Assembly: GCA_907163375.1 (NCBI GenBank)
Contig: CAJQUW010005239.1
Location: 265,366-329,365 of the forward strand
DNA: 64,000 nucleotides
DNA from: Prostheceraeus crozeri
Lineage: Eukaryota > Platyhelminthes > Polycladida > Euryleptidae
Direction: 5' to 3'
The notes below the pieces were generated by a model that worked only from the letters and a program-made list of their open reading frames with translations, was not told the DNA's origin and made no database searches. The position numbers were made by a program, and so were the translations under genes. Position 1 is the first letter of the stretch. The number at the start of each line of letters is the position of its first letter. This document shows, piece by piece, positions 1 to 10,421 of the stretch.

Positions 1-857
1 CGTATGTGGACACAATTTCTAGAGCGGACACAATCCTATTCCAGCCATTGTAAGCAATGGTAACAAGTGATAGATATTGACATAGATATTCGTCTTTCTG
101 TGGCTTGTATGATTGGTCAAGAGCGCGCAATGCAGAAGCAACTCTCTTGCTCTTATTAAAGAACCTACGAACTTCTACGATCAGATTGCAGGCATGCCTG
201 TCAAGCGAAAAGTCAAGTATATCTTTAACTCAAATTTTCTTTGTGATAAATTCGTCAAATGGAAATACTATACACACCGCGCGATTCTTCACGATCTAAA
301 TTTACAGACTGTGTGCGTCTAACGTGGTGTCAATGTTCTGGTCTGTCAGAATTCAGGCTTGAATTTGCATTAAGTTCAATGGAAAATTTATTTTCTTGCC
401 CCTCGAGACTAGCTCTAGACGTGACCATCAGCATTTAGGAAATACATCTATATACCCAGAAATACAGACAAAGCAATTTATCTCTGTGTGAACGACCACT
501 AGACATTATGATGAAATAGAAAATTACCTTGACGTCCCAACCATTATCTATTCTCGCTGCAAATTGCATAACACAAACAACAAGAGTCATTATTGCTGTC
601 CCCAACGCCGCCTATTTTGCATGATTCTAAACAAAGTTCTATCACCAGCAGCGGAACTTGACATTTGCACAACGTGTTGCTTGTGGCACAATCGACTGCA
701 CGTTGTTCAATATCCATGGTGCATCATGTTTTCCATGATTCAGTTATAGATTCTATTCAGGTTTCATCGGCCATCAACAGCGTCTACCAAAAGACAATAA
801 TGGCATACATTCGGCAACCAGAACGCAGTTTCTACAGAGAGCATGGCCGAAAATTAG

Positions 858-962
858 CAGGGTTTCCGTGGGTATGGGGATTCTGTGGGGATGGGTATGG
901 GGTGGGTATGGGGATTGAGGTCACCCCACCGCTCCCATAGGGCTTCTATGGGGATTCTGTGG
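858..962 (+). repeat. GGGGATTCTGTGGGGAT-type short tandem repeats
   Basis: This is a G-rich imperfect minisatellite of units such as GGGTATGGGGATTCTGTG. It opens with GCAGGGTTTCCGTGGG. A mirror-oriented tract closing with CCCACGGCAACCCTGC lies at 4143-4245, so the two could be terminal inverted repeats of a decayed 3.4 kb element. The tract length differs by 17 bp between the palindrome arms (the other copy is at 13510-13610), as expected for replication slippage. Confidence 0.6.
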
Positions 963-3023
963 GGATTCTGAAGATTTTTGACATTCACTAGAAACAATCG
1001 GAGCTGACATCATATCACACAATCAACTTCGATGTTGAATTACAAATATCACGCAGCCTACTTATCTCACCACTTAAAATGCATGAAATATCAACGCTGA
1101 TCATTTTCACATTAGTAACACGTGTACGTTCAATAATTTTGAATGACTTATAATGATAGATCCAGGGAGTGTCAAGGACGTCTGAAGTGGAAGAATTCTG
1201 CAAGTCTCCTTTGCTGCAGAGCCGAATGGAGACTTACAAATATTTGCTCTTAGCTGATAAAATTATTTGTGATATAATTAAGCTTGTGTGATCAATGCGA
1301 TTAATCATTATTAACCTAGATTTTAAACTAATTACGATATAGAAGACCTGTTGGGTCCAAGCCACAAGGCAATACACATGAAACTGTTGAATGATTTTCG
1401 TCGGATACATGAACAGTGTGATAAAGATTTCTCACACCAAATCATTCAACTGCAACCCATCTATTCGCATTGCAGTCATAGTTATAATGAAAGCTCAGAT
1501 TTTCACTTGTCCACGACTTGTCAGAACTTTCACTTTCATCTGATAGGCATCCTTGACTGCACACTTAAGTGTGCCTCAATAAATGGTTCATTGTACTACA
1601 TTTCATCATCATACACAAATGGGTCAACATCCTCTCAATTCTTGTGCAATAATTCGATGACATGAGTGGTCAAGAATATCAGGATGATTTTCGTCGAAGT
1701 CTTTATTCATAATATTAGATTAGATTGAGTCAGAACTTTTTCCTTCACTACGTGTAGGCCTATATAGTCCGATTTCTATTGCGAAACAATTCTAGACTTG
1801 AGATGCATGAAGGCCAAACTCGCTTTGACATTTTACTTATTTATCGCATTAATGGAGATAGAATTATCAATGATTGCTAAATTCTATCAATTAACGAATA
1901 TTAAACGGGAGTATTCACACATATGAACATGGCTTGATCCACTGAGCAATAAACGATGGCTATAATACACAATGGTAGTCCACAAACATATGGTGAAGAC
2001 CTACATCAGAATTTTTGACAGGTGACTTTTTTGTGATAGAGTGACCATTTTGAAATACTGGCAGTGTAACAACATATGAATATTTTTAATTTATGTTCAA
2101 CGTACCCTGTCTTTGTATGTTGATGAACTTCCTATTATTTGAAAATGGCACCACTATAAGCAAACAACCGAATGATAAACTCACATTGGGAAGCCCAAAT
2201 ACCAACTTACAGGACAGCCCAGGATTATATTCTCAGAAATGGAACATGAAACTCGTACACAATCTATCAAAACAGCCAAATACATGCACTTAGAATTATC
2301 TGCAGTAAAAATCGAGTCTTCAGGAAAAGCAGCTGACCAAAAACATTGTGGGAACATTAAGGTCCTTCAGGACTTAAACTAACAGTTAAAATGTCAATAG
2401 ATACTCGTATATTGATAAATATTCACGCTTGCTTTTGTGAAACATGTTGTACTTAATCACGATTGTCTACAGTGAGGAATTTAAGTATAGTTCTTTTGAA
2501 ATGAGTGTGTGTATATTTCATGAGAATGCTTCGCATAGCATGTATACATGATATAATGCAAGGTCAGGTTTGACTTTACTTGATGTAGACTGGTTGCTTA
2601 GTGTTATAACAGTGAACGGTAAAAGGCAAATATAAGAAACATCGAAATTTCAAAGTAGCGTACTATGCAATGCTCGAGTGTTGTGCAGAATTAAGTACAT
2701 ACTCGTATTAATATTTCATCCCAACATTTCCTTTAGTCTACATGTATAGTTGTTGAATTTTAATACAAATGTGTCTTCTTTAAGGGAGCAGTAATGCAAA
2801 ACGTGTACCCTTAAATAATCCTGAAGCAAAATGAAGTAGGATAGACATGGTCAATAACTAGGTTAAGTGAACCAAAAATCCAAAGTGAGTAAAAGATGAA
2901 GTTTGAAAAGCAAAAGCTGATCAATAACCGATTTGTTATAAAAGCAAAGAAATAAAGACAATGTCGTCATACTAGAAAAAAGAAACATTTCGAGATAGAA
3001 TTGCGTTTACGGTAAACTACGTT

Positions 3024-3647
3024 ATGGCAGTTTTATGGAAAAAGGAAAAAGAGTTCAGAGTTAATTTCTTTTTGTTCTCAACCGCTGTTGATTTATTTGG
3101 ACAAGTAAAATAGATTGACGATAATCTTTGAACTTTTTTTTCTGAGAGCCGGGCAAGCGCCACCACTGATGAGGAATGACTTGCATTTACGTCATTATCC
3201 GATGACTTCATGTGCGTAGTCTATGCGTAGTGTAGACATGCACAATTCATTTTGCCATCTTAATACAGTGATGTAGGCATGAGCAGCGAAAAGCTGGCAG
3301 TAGGCATTGCTTAACGGTAGCCTACAGCACCGTTAGTGAGATAAGAGATTCCCGTGAACAATAGGTGAATTTCTTGGAAATAGGGAATTCTGAATAAAAT
3401 GGTTGACTTTGATCTTAACCTGTCTGAGAAGCTAAACAATACAAATGGACAAATTCATTAGTCTGTTTATCATCATCATTGAGAAAAAAAATATGACACA
3501 CGATGAATAATGAAAATATATGACATTTTAGAAAAAAGTATGACATATATATGTCATTTATTTGATGATGAAAATATATGACTGTCATATGAAATATATG
3601 ATAGTTGGTCACCCTAGTTATGGCAGTTTTATGGAAAAAGGAAAAAA
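3024..3647 (+). repeat. 28-bp direct repeats flanking an ATATATGAC-rich tract
   Basis: The string TTATGGCAGTTTTATGGAAA, followed by AAGGAAAAA, occurs at about 3024-3052 and again at about 3619-3647. Between the two copies, 3490-3605 is built of short repeats of the type AAAATATATGACA. The direct repeats may mark an old insertion or a slippage duplication. The same arrangement is mirrored near 10840-11455. Confidence 0.6.
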
Positions 3648-4062
3648 AGTGTCATGTCTCATGAATCATTAAAGAATTAAGAGTGGAATGAGAAGAACCT
3701 ATGTAAACTGTACGTGTAAGCTGGCGGCAGACGACAAAAACTTACGAATCAGTATAGATAAAGAACACTTATCTGCTAATGCAACCAAATGATTCAAGCA
3801 AATGTAAATTTGTGAGTCAAATACGTGAGCATTAAACGAGCATCTAGTCAAACTTTCGCTACAATAATTTCTAAGTGGCAAGTCAGAATCAATGCTCAAT
3901 AATGATAGAAAATGGGCTACTACAATTTTAAAGAGCAAAAGGTATATACCGAAGATAGAAAAGAAGTCATGAAAGTTGCAACACGCAGTTGGTGACTTTC
4001 TTCAAGGACTCCCATTCCACATCTCCGGAGTAAAATACGGCCTTCGGATCGTTGAATGATGT

Positions 4063-4609
4063 GCAGAAGTTCCACTGAGATGGAGATATTGGACATCAAG
4101 CATTCTATACGAACAGGAGCAACATATTAATCAGGATCCTATCCTGTGGGGGCATGGGGATTCTGTACGGATACCCACAGGTTTTTTGTGGGCATGGGGT
4201 TGGGTGGGGATTCAAATATCAATCCCCACGGCAACCCTGCAAAAATCCGAATTCCACTTTTTCTGCAATCTGATTGTGAAGATGGCGGAACCATTTTTTT
4301 GATCCTAAGAATTTCTCAGCAAAATCTTCCTACTCACACTATAATTTGAAGATCATAATTATAAATGTAATCGTCATTATCGTGCAGTTCTTCTTTCGGG
4401 TGGAAGATTTGTGTGTTTCGACTATCTCTGCCTGGACGTAGCCACTACTGAATTTAGTAATTGCTTGACTAACATGTTATGTTTTTTCTTTTTCCACATA
4501 TAATGAAATTTTAGTTCTGTTGATTGCATTATCTTAAAAGCACGCCACGAAAGAGAAAAGTATGGACAGAGGTGCATGAGCATGAGCAGCATGCACCGCT
4601 ACAAGGGAA
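4063..4609. other. Spacer DNA inside the palindrome, no gene
   Basis: This is unpaired spacer beginning where the left arm ends. It contains the second G-rich tract (4143-4245: GGGGCATGGGGATTCTG and its inverted partner). No coding exon was recognised. Confidence 0.6.
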
Positions 4610-4959
4610 TAGTCCGGGAGCTAGCGTGAAGTTGTGCAGGGAACGAGGTAGTACATAAAACTTTCACATAGCATAGTACACCTCTAACCTACTGCAAAAC
4701 TTCGCGTCTGCCGGATCAGATCATTTGCTTTTCAGATTAAATAGAGAGGATAACACAATCCTATGTATTTCCAATGGTAAAATTGTGACATCTGAGGTGC
4801 TGACTCCATTTTTTCGAATTTTTGCTCATGAAAGTTACACAGATTGGTATTTTGTTGAACTGGTTATTATAGAAATCATCTACAGATCATGATCTTTCAA
4901 ATGAGTTATCATTCAGTGACAGAGGATGAAGTAAAGTGTACAAACAGACACTTTTCGTT
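4610..4959 (-). repeat. Dispersed 350-bp repeat X, inverted copy
   Basis: This segment is the reverse complement of 15051-15396 with only scattered differences. Its pairing axis differs from that of the giant palindrome, so it is an independent dispersed repeat. Its end at 4923-4959 is a 37-nt block that recurs inverted at 5014-5050. No coding capacity was seen. It could be a SINE-like or non-autonomous DNA element. Confidence 0.85.
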
Positions 4960-5050
4960 GGTGTAACTGCAAATTTTAACATAGAAATTTCAGGAAAATT
5001 GTTGATATACTTAAACGAAAAGTGTCTGTTTGTACACTTTACTTCATCCT
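4923..5050. repeat. Perfect 37-bp hairpin arms, 54-nt loop
   Basis: 4923-4959 and 5014-5050 are exact reverse complements (one end AACGAAAAGTGTCTGTTTGT, the other AGGATGAAGTAAAGTGTACA). The right arm together with the preceding GATATACTTA is the terminus of repeat X in its opposite orientation, so a second terminus was added head-to-head. The resulting hairpin could form a cruciform or a small-RNA precursor. Confidence 0.9.
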
Positions 5051-5730
5051 TTCATATGGTTCAACGAAGCGCATCCTCCACGACCGGAATCTAAGAAGAA
5101 GACTGCATTCATTACAAAGAACAGTGAACAACAACAACATTGGAAGGAACTTTTTCAACAGAATACTTCACGCTGACTTTACCATTTGACATTTCCGCCT
5201 TCAGTCTACCACTCCTTTTATCTGCTGACTTACTTAACTTGCATAAGAGTTTTCCTTCTTCAACTGTAATCCGTCACGCGTTTGTCATATCGGAATAAAG
5301 CTTTTTATTTGCATTTTTTTATTATTATTACATGTACCTTGATTTTCTTCTCATGATAATAATTAGAGGTAGCTTATTCATCACCAGCAATATGATGCTG
5401 CATAATTCCTTTGTAATTAATATATTAATATTCTGTAGATAGGCATTCTAATATAGGTTTTCCCGATCAAATATAACACCCTGTCAAACCAAATGTAACA
5501 CTAGACAATCACTTTGTAGCATGTCAGACCAAATGTAGATTCAATGCAGCGCATCGATTGCAAATCTAATTGTTGGTAGATCAAATATAATCTGTCAGAT
5601 CAAGTGTTGAATTCTATTCATTCTCCATCGTTCTATTGTGCACCATAGGTAGAACAAATATCAAACTAGTCTCTTTATAAGTGGCAGATACAGACCAAAT
5701 ATATGTTGTTATCATCGGATGCTATCAATG

Positions 5731-6765
5731 ATGCGATATCAAAGAATTTCCGTCATTGACAAGCAGCGCTTGGTAGACGCTCATAGTCATGGCGAGGATT
5801 ATGTTGCACTCGCCCGCCAACTTGGGATCAAGAGGTCCACAGCGTACGCCATCATTGGAAGAGCCAATGACAATTAAGGCATCGTCGCCTTTCCTCGAGG
5901 TGGAGCTCGTCCGCAACGGACTCGTGTGACACCTGCTCTGAGGGAGGCCGCAGTAGCCATTGTGGAGCAACATCCAGACTTCACTCTGGATCAGATAAAC
6001 TCTGAATTACGCGTAGCTCTTCCGACACACGCGCCGATCGGAAGATCAACGCTTTCGAACATGCTGTATGAGGAGCTAATCGTAATGAAGAAATTAAAGG
6101 ATGCGCCTGGTCAACGAAATTCGGAGGTGGCAAAGCAAAGACGTAAAGAATTTGCAGAATGGATCATGCAGCTGATGAACAAAGAGCTCATCTTCATAGA
6201 TGAAGCCGGCATCAATCTGTGGACGAGGAGAACCAGAGGACGCGCACGGGTAGGCGAGCGAGCTGTACGAGTAGTTGGTGGTACAAGAGGACGGAATTTC
6301 ACTATGACACTTGCTGTTAGTGCTACTAACGGTCTAATTCACCATGATCTGATCAGTGGAGGAATGAATGGCGAACGGTTCAAAGAATTTCAGCGAGAAG
6401 TGGTAGAGCATTTTCCCGACGATGGAGTGGAGAAAGTCCTTATTTTCGACAACGCGCCTGCTCATCGAAGTGCTGGTGATGTCAGTCTTCCGCAGACAGT
6501 CACACTCGAGTGGCTTCCACCGTACTCACCCATGTTGAATATTGTGGAGAACTGCTTCTCTCAGTGGAAGGCCTCCGTAAAGCGAGGTTTAGTGGAAGTA
6601 ACAGATCAGCTTCATGATCAAGCTCCTCAGGAGAGAGAAGCCACTTTATGTCAACTTGCGGAGCAGAGTGTGTCGGTCATCACCCCAGAGGAATGTGGCA
6701 GCTACTTTAGACATTTGCAGCGGTATTTGCCAGCGTGTTTATTAAAGCAGAACATTTTGATGTAA
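5731..6765 (+). pseudogene. Tc1/IS630-like DDE transposase with one in-frame stop
   Basis: Reading from the ATG at 5731 gives 48 codons, a TAA at 5875-5877, then an open frame to the stop at 6765, about 344 positions in all, the normal size for this family. Residues about 22-45 (EDYVALARQLGIKRSTAYAI) form a helix-turn-helix and residues about 81-115 a second one. The catalytic triad is visible: D157 (FIDEAG), D240 (FDNAPAH) and E273 (LNIVENCF, after LPPYSP), with 32 residues between the second D and the E. The protein would bind the element's terminal repeats and cut and paste it at TA. The stop could arise from one C-to-T change (CAA to TAA). The frame is otherwise undamaged, so inactivation looks recent, unless the stop is a sequencing error or an intron boundary. 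Family assignment is firm; the subfamily is not. Confidence 0.88.
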
Positions 6766-7075
6766 ATTTGATTTGATAATTTATGCACATGGATTATCAA
6801 GTTGTTCTCACATTCAAATATTTTTCGGCTTCAGATATTGACCTAAGAAAAGTGGGGTACTCAAAAATTCCTGATCATTCATGTATGTTATCAATTCTTA
6901 TTCTATTCTTAGGCATGAGTAAATTAATCGTTTTCACATCTTGTATGTTGCGGACATTCACCAGTATGACATTCAATTAATGGTTGATGTTCAAATGTGA
7001 AGTTAATTGCATTATTCGTAGCATATCAATTCAATAAGATCTGTATGACACTATATGATTCTTTTATTATATTTG

Positions 7076-7290
7076 ATCTGTCATTGTTAAATTTGCTTTT
7101 GACTAATCATCATTATTACATTTGATAACAGCCTTATGCTACATTTGATTTGACAGGTTATATTTGATAACTGCCCTAATGTTACATTTGATTTGACAGG
7201 TTATATTTGATAACTGCCCTAATGTTGACGTGTTACATTTGCTTTTATCTATATTACATTTGGTCAAAACAAGTGTTATATTTGATCGGG
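7076..7290. repeat. Subterminal repeats of the transposon
   Basis: Motifs TTACATTTGATTTGACAGG and TTATATTTGATAACTGCCC alternate here. A near-exact tandem block of about 50 bp is seen at about 7138-7225. Related, sparser motifs lie in the left end (5470-5610). Multiple subterminal sites are known for some Tc1-like and other cut-and-paste elements; their binding role here is inferred. Confidence 0.8.
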
Positions 7291-7308
7291 GAAAACCTAA
7301 AAAAACGC

Positions 7309-7495
7309 AAAAGTTAAGAATATACTCGCTTTCAAGATTTATTTTTTCTAACAATCAAAAATGAAAACCAGTGTAAAACTAATCGAAATAAGTCTATATA
7401 TTCTTATAGAAAAAAGCGCAAAATTTAAGAATGTGATCGTCTTTAAGATTAATTTTTTTCTAGCAATCAAAATGAAAACCAATGGAAGACTAATT
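7309..7495 (+). repeat. Two-copy diverged tandem duplication
   Basis: 7309-7385 and 7415-7497 are related, each running CGCAAAA(G/T)TTAAGAAT ... TCTA(A/G)CAATCAAAA...GAAAACCA. They lie just outside the right end of the transposon. Confidence 0.65.
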
Positions 7496-7499
7496 AAAG

Positions 7500-8945
7500 G
7501 ACAATGTTTGATGCGATGCAAAGAAATGTCATGTGCTTGCACCTAGCATTATTCAACAAAATTAGGGAGTTTCTTTATAGCGATATTATCAACCAATATG
7601 CCTACAAAAATGCTGTCAAAACAATTTAGAATTAGCAATCTCGCCGTACTTATGGGTTGTCTCCCCCAGCACGCTTTCGAAATTGTCTAAAATCCGTAAA
7701 AGTGAATCAATCGTCACTAAACTTCAGATAGTACACATATTTTAGCGTATTTTCTATACCCACATTTGTTGGAATGATATAATAACATGATGTACATTTC
7801 TTTCTGATTATGGTTTGTGCTCTGATTCCACGAAGCAGTAATTGCTGAGAAATGCAGATTTTCAATGGTTTTGAAATTCCTATGCGTAAAATCTATCAGA
7901 ATCCGTTTTGTTACTATGTCAAGATTTCCAATAATCTAGTGACTACCTCACTAAATTTGTTAAAATAAAGCTTTACTATGTGGGAACTATATTTTGATCA
8001 ATATTGCAAGTGGAAAGTTCGCATTGTTGCAAAACTGTAGTATCCTTGTACAGGGGCCTCTTGCTTGGTCCCAATAAGTTTGCAGTTCTGCTGCTATGCA
8101 TTTTGAATTTGCATTCCAACTCAACGGCTAAGCTTATATATTTCTGAAATCTGATTGCAGATTCGTAGGCTACTCGACAAGCTTAGACAAAGCAACACTG
8201 ATTTAGATAGGAAGCACACTGAAACAAACAAGAAAAAATCATTTTAAATGGGGAGTTAGGCCAAAGTTATTGAGGAACAACTTAATTAGTCAGGGAGTAA
8301 CTTAAGACTGCGCCGGTCCACGAGATGTTCATCATACTTCGGCTGAGGAACCCGTAAATAGTAAAAGAGTTAAAAGCGATGCGAATTTTCAGTGATCCGA
8401 TTCGACTCAAAATTTGCTGATTTGCAAATGCCTTGCCTAAATGCATGCCTATTCATATTCTGTATGCAGCCTATGTATATAGCCTACATGGCCATATACG
8501 TGCGTTGTGCGTGCTACACGTATGGACGCATAATGCACAGCACATCTATGAGTTGCGTGCATTCAGCGTTCTTCGCAGAAAATGCATGTAGGCATATGTA
8601 TTTTGTGCTAAAATAAGTAGACACTATACACAAAAGAAAAACTAGTCAAGCCGGTACAGAGGTCTGTGCAGAGGTCCCGGTATACCGGTGAAGGGTTCCT
8701 AGCTCTGATGTGGTTGAACCACACTTGCTGCGAATCGAGCTTGAGACGATCCAAGATGGAAATTCCCTCGATTTACTCGCGGAACATTTCCTTGCCTTCA
8801 CTTGCGATAATGTATAGTTCAACATTTTGGGAAACATCATTCTTAATTAATGGATTTACGTGAAGCTAATCGCAAATGAGATACTTGTGCAATTATGAAT
8901 AAAGACGGAATTGTGAAATTAAATTGCGAAGCTTCTTGAGTGCTA
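7500..8945. other. Non-coding spacer, nothing recognised
   Basis: AT-rich DNA without a recognisable exon, RNA gene or TIR element. Only short ORFs with no family signature occur, and stop codons are dense in all frames. Confidence 0.5.
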
Positions 8946-8948
8946 ATA

Positions 8949-9879
8949 GACCCCTGCGCCGCCGCCGCCGGTCACTTTTCGGCGTCGCGCCGGCGGAGAC
9001 ATTTTTCGTTTTATTTTATGGAGTAACTGTCTCCACTGCCTTTCTAACTGGAACTTAGGAACGTATCGTTTGTTCCTGAGGAAATAATTCAGCTTTAATA
9101 ATAAAATTGTCATTAAAAACTGTTTGTGCTCAGTTTTATGCAGGGGTGTCGTATTTCTGTTAAAAAAATCACAATTGTTGCCTGCTACCTCTGTCCCTTT
9201 GAAAGAGTATGGAGTGTTGGTGGATTACTTGTTAGTGCAGAACGATCTTCTATTAGACCAGACCGCATCAACAAAATAATTTTTATTCATTACATTTATA
9301 ACCTCTGTAAAGACAATATTCAATAGAGTAAATTAAACTTGTATTTCTTCAATTTCAACCACGATAATGATTCGTAGGCTTTACATGTAGAATATAGATA
9401 ACTGATATATTTTCTTAATTCATTCTCGCTTTCATACAATATGAACGAAGTCCTATGCCACTAATATTTTAGTGGTGTTTGTGCTTACAACCTAAAGTAT
9501 ACAGAAAAAAGCTTACAAAAAGCTTACAAAAAGCATGCAAAAAAGCTTACAACCTAAAAAATATTTTTAGCTTTTATTTTAGTTATGTTTCATACATAGG
9601 CTAACTTTGTATATGTAGGTCCGTGAATTGTGCCGACTGGGTAGGCTACATGCATCACAACATTTTCAGATGGTGAATATTTACCGAATTCTTATGCATT
9701 AATTTTAATCAGTTATGAAATTTAGACTATCCGTTTTTTTCGATTAAGCGAATGATAAAGAAGAATAGGCCTATACTTAGATACAAAGGAGAGATCCAAC
9801 TTCTATTCTCATGAGCTCAACAGATGTGCGCCGATAAACGCCGCCGCCGATGAAAATATATCGGGCGGCGCAAGGGGTC
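8949..9879. mobile_element. Non-autonomous TIR element, 0.93 kb
   Basis: The left end reads GACCCCTGCGCCGCCGCCGC. The right end, read inwards, is GACCCCTTGCGCCGCCCGA. Both are flanked by TA, and both ends carry GC-rich CGGCGG runs while the interior is AT-rich. There is no transposase frame inside, so it would depend on another element. The TA target site and TIRs suggest a Tc1/mariner-type MITE; the assignment is inferred. Confidence 0.7.
9505..9560 (+). repeat. AAAAAGCTTAC short tandem repeats
   Basis: Four imperfect copies of AAAAAGCTTAC lie inside the non-autonomous element. This is a simple repeat with no further meaning visible. Confidence 0.7.
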
Positions 9880-9889
9880 TACTATATAA

Positions 9890-10421
9890 TGCATTGCATC
9901 TATAGACATTCACTTTCTTGCGTCGATTATACGGAACGAACGCGACACTCTTAACTTTTTTCTACGTGGTTATCCTACTTGAGAGTCAATCGCAAAACCG
10001 AAATGTGGCAGCATTCAAGAAGTGCTTGATTTTTATACAGAGAATCTGATAACTTCCAAAATCTGCAAAAATTTGCATATCTCACATTTGGTGCTGGATC
10101 ACGACTCGAATTCATTTAATAAAATCAAAACTGCATGCACATTGTCGATTTAATTAATACTGATTTGCTACTCTAGTTAACATATTCTATGAAGGTTGCT
10201 ATTAGAATACTGTGCAGCAACTGGTAATTGTGTGTCACTTTCTGACACTTTCTGAATAATTCACGCAAAACTGGTATAGACCTACTTATAATCTTGAATT
10301 CGAGACTTCGGTATTTGGAAAATATTGAACTCGAGACTGAGAGGCGAGATATAGTTTGAATAGACTATTACAATGACAGCTAGCTCATGAAATTGAGCTA
10401 TATTGAGCTATTGAGCTCATG
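9890..10421. other. Inner spacer next to right palindrome arm
   Basis: No gene was recognised. The last 40 bases before the arm contain short repeats of TTGAGCTAT / TTGAGCTCATGA, possibly marking the junction where the inverted duplication formed. Confidence 0.45.

Larger units (their letters stand above)
1..4062 (+). repeat. Left arm of giant inverted repeat
   Basis: This arm is the reverse complement of 10422-14467. Position x pairs with 14468-x before about 880 and with 14484-x after about 930. The change of register is one 17-bp length difference (less 1 bp) inside the GGGTATGGGG tract near 890-925. Otherwise only a handful of substitutions and single-base indels were seen, for example near 1096, 2100, 2330 and 2620. 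The arm runs to the window edge, so its outer limit is unknown; the inner limit is where pairing stops after 4062. No convincing coding sequence lies in it, and short ORFs here recur mirror-wise in the other arm only because the DNA does. Confidence 0.95.
5456..7297 (+). mobile_element. Tc1/IS630-like DNA transposon, 1.84 kb
   Basis: The element has terminal inverted repeats of about 45 bp, starting GGTTTTCCCGATCAAATATA at the left and ending in the complement at the right (one extra C). It is flanked on both sides by TA, the target duplication typical of the IS630-Tc1-mariner superfamily. Inside each end lie many short copies of an ACATTTGAT / ATATTTGAT motif, densest at 7080-7290, which are plausible transposase-binding sites. 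One transposase ORF fills the centre. The element sits in the spacer of the giant palindrome and is single-copy in this window. Confidence 0.9.

Noticed and set aside
1351-1665. 104-codon ORF in the palindrome arm as a duplicated gene
   Set aside because: It is mirrored at 12819-13133 only because the arms are identical. There is no family resemblance, and histidine/serine-rich composition is typical of random AT-rich DNA.
6111-6302. Antisense ORF over the transposase
   Set aside because: It is a shadow of the transposase coding frame on the opposite strand.
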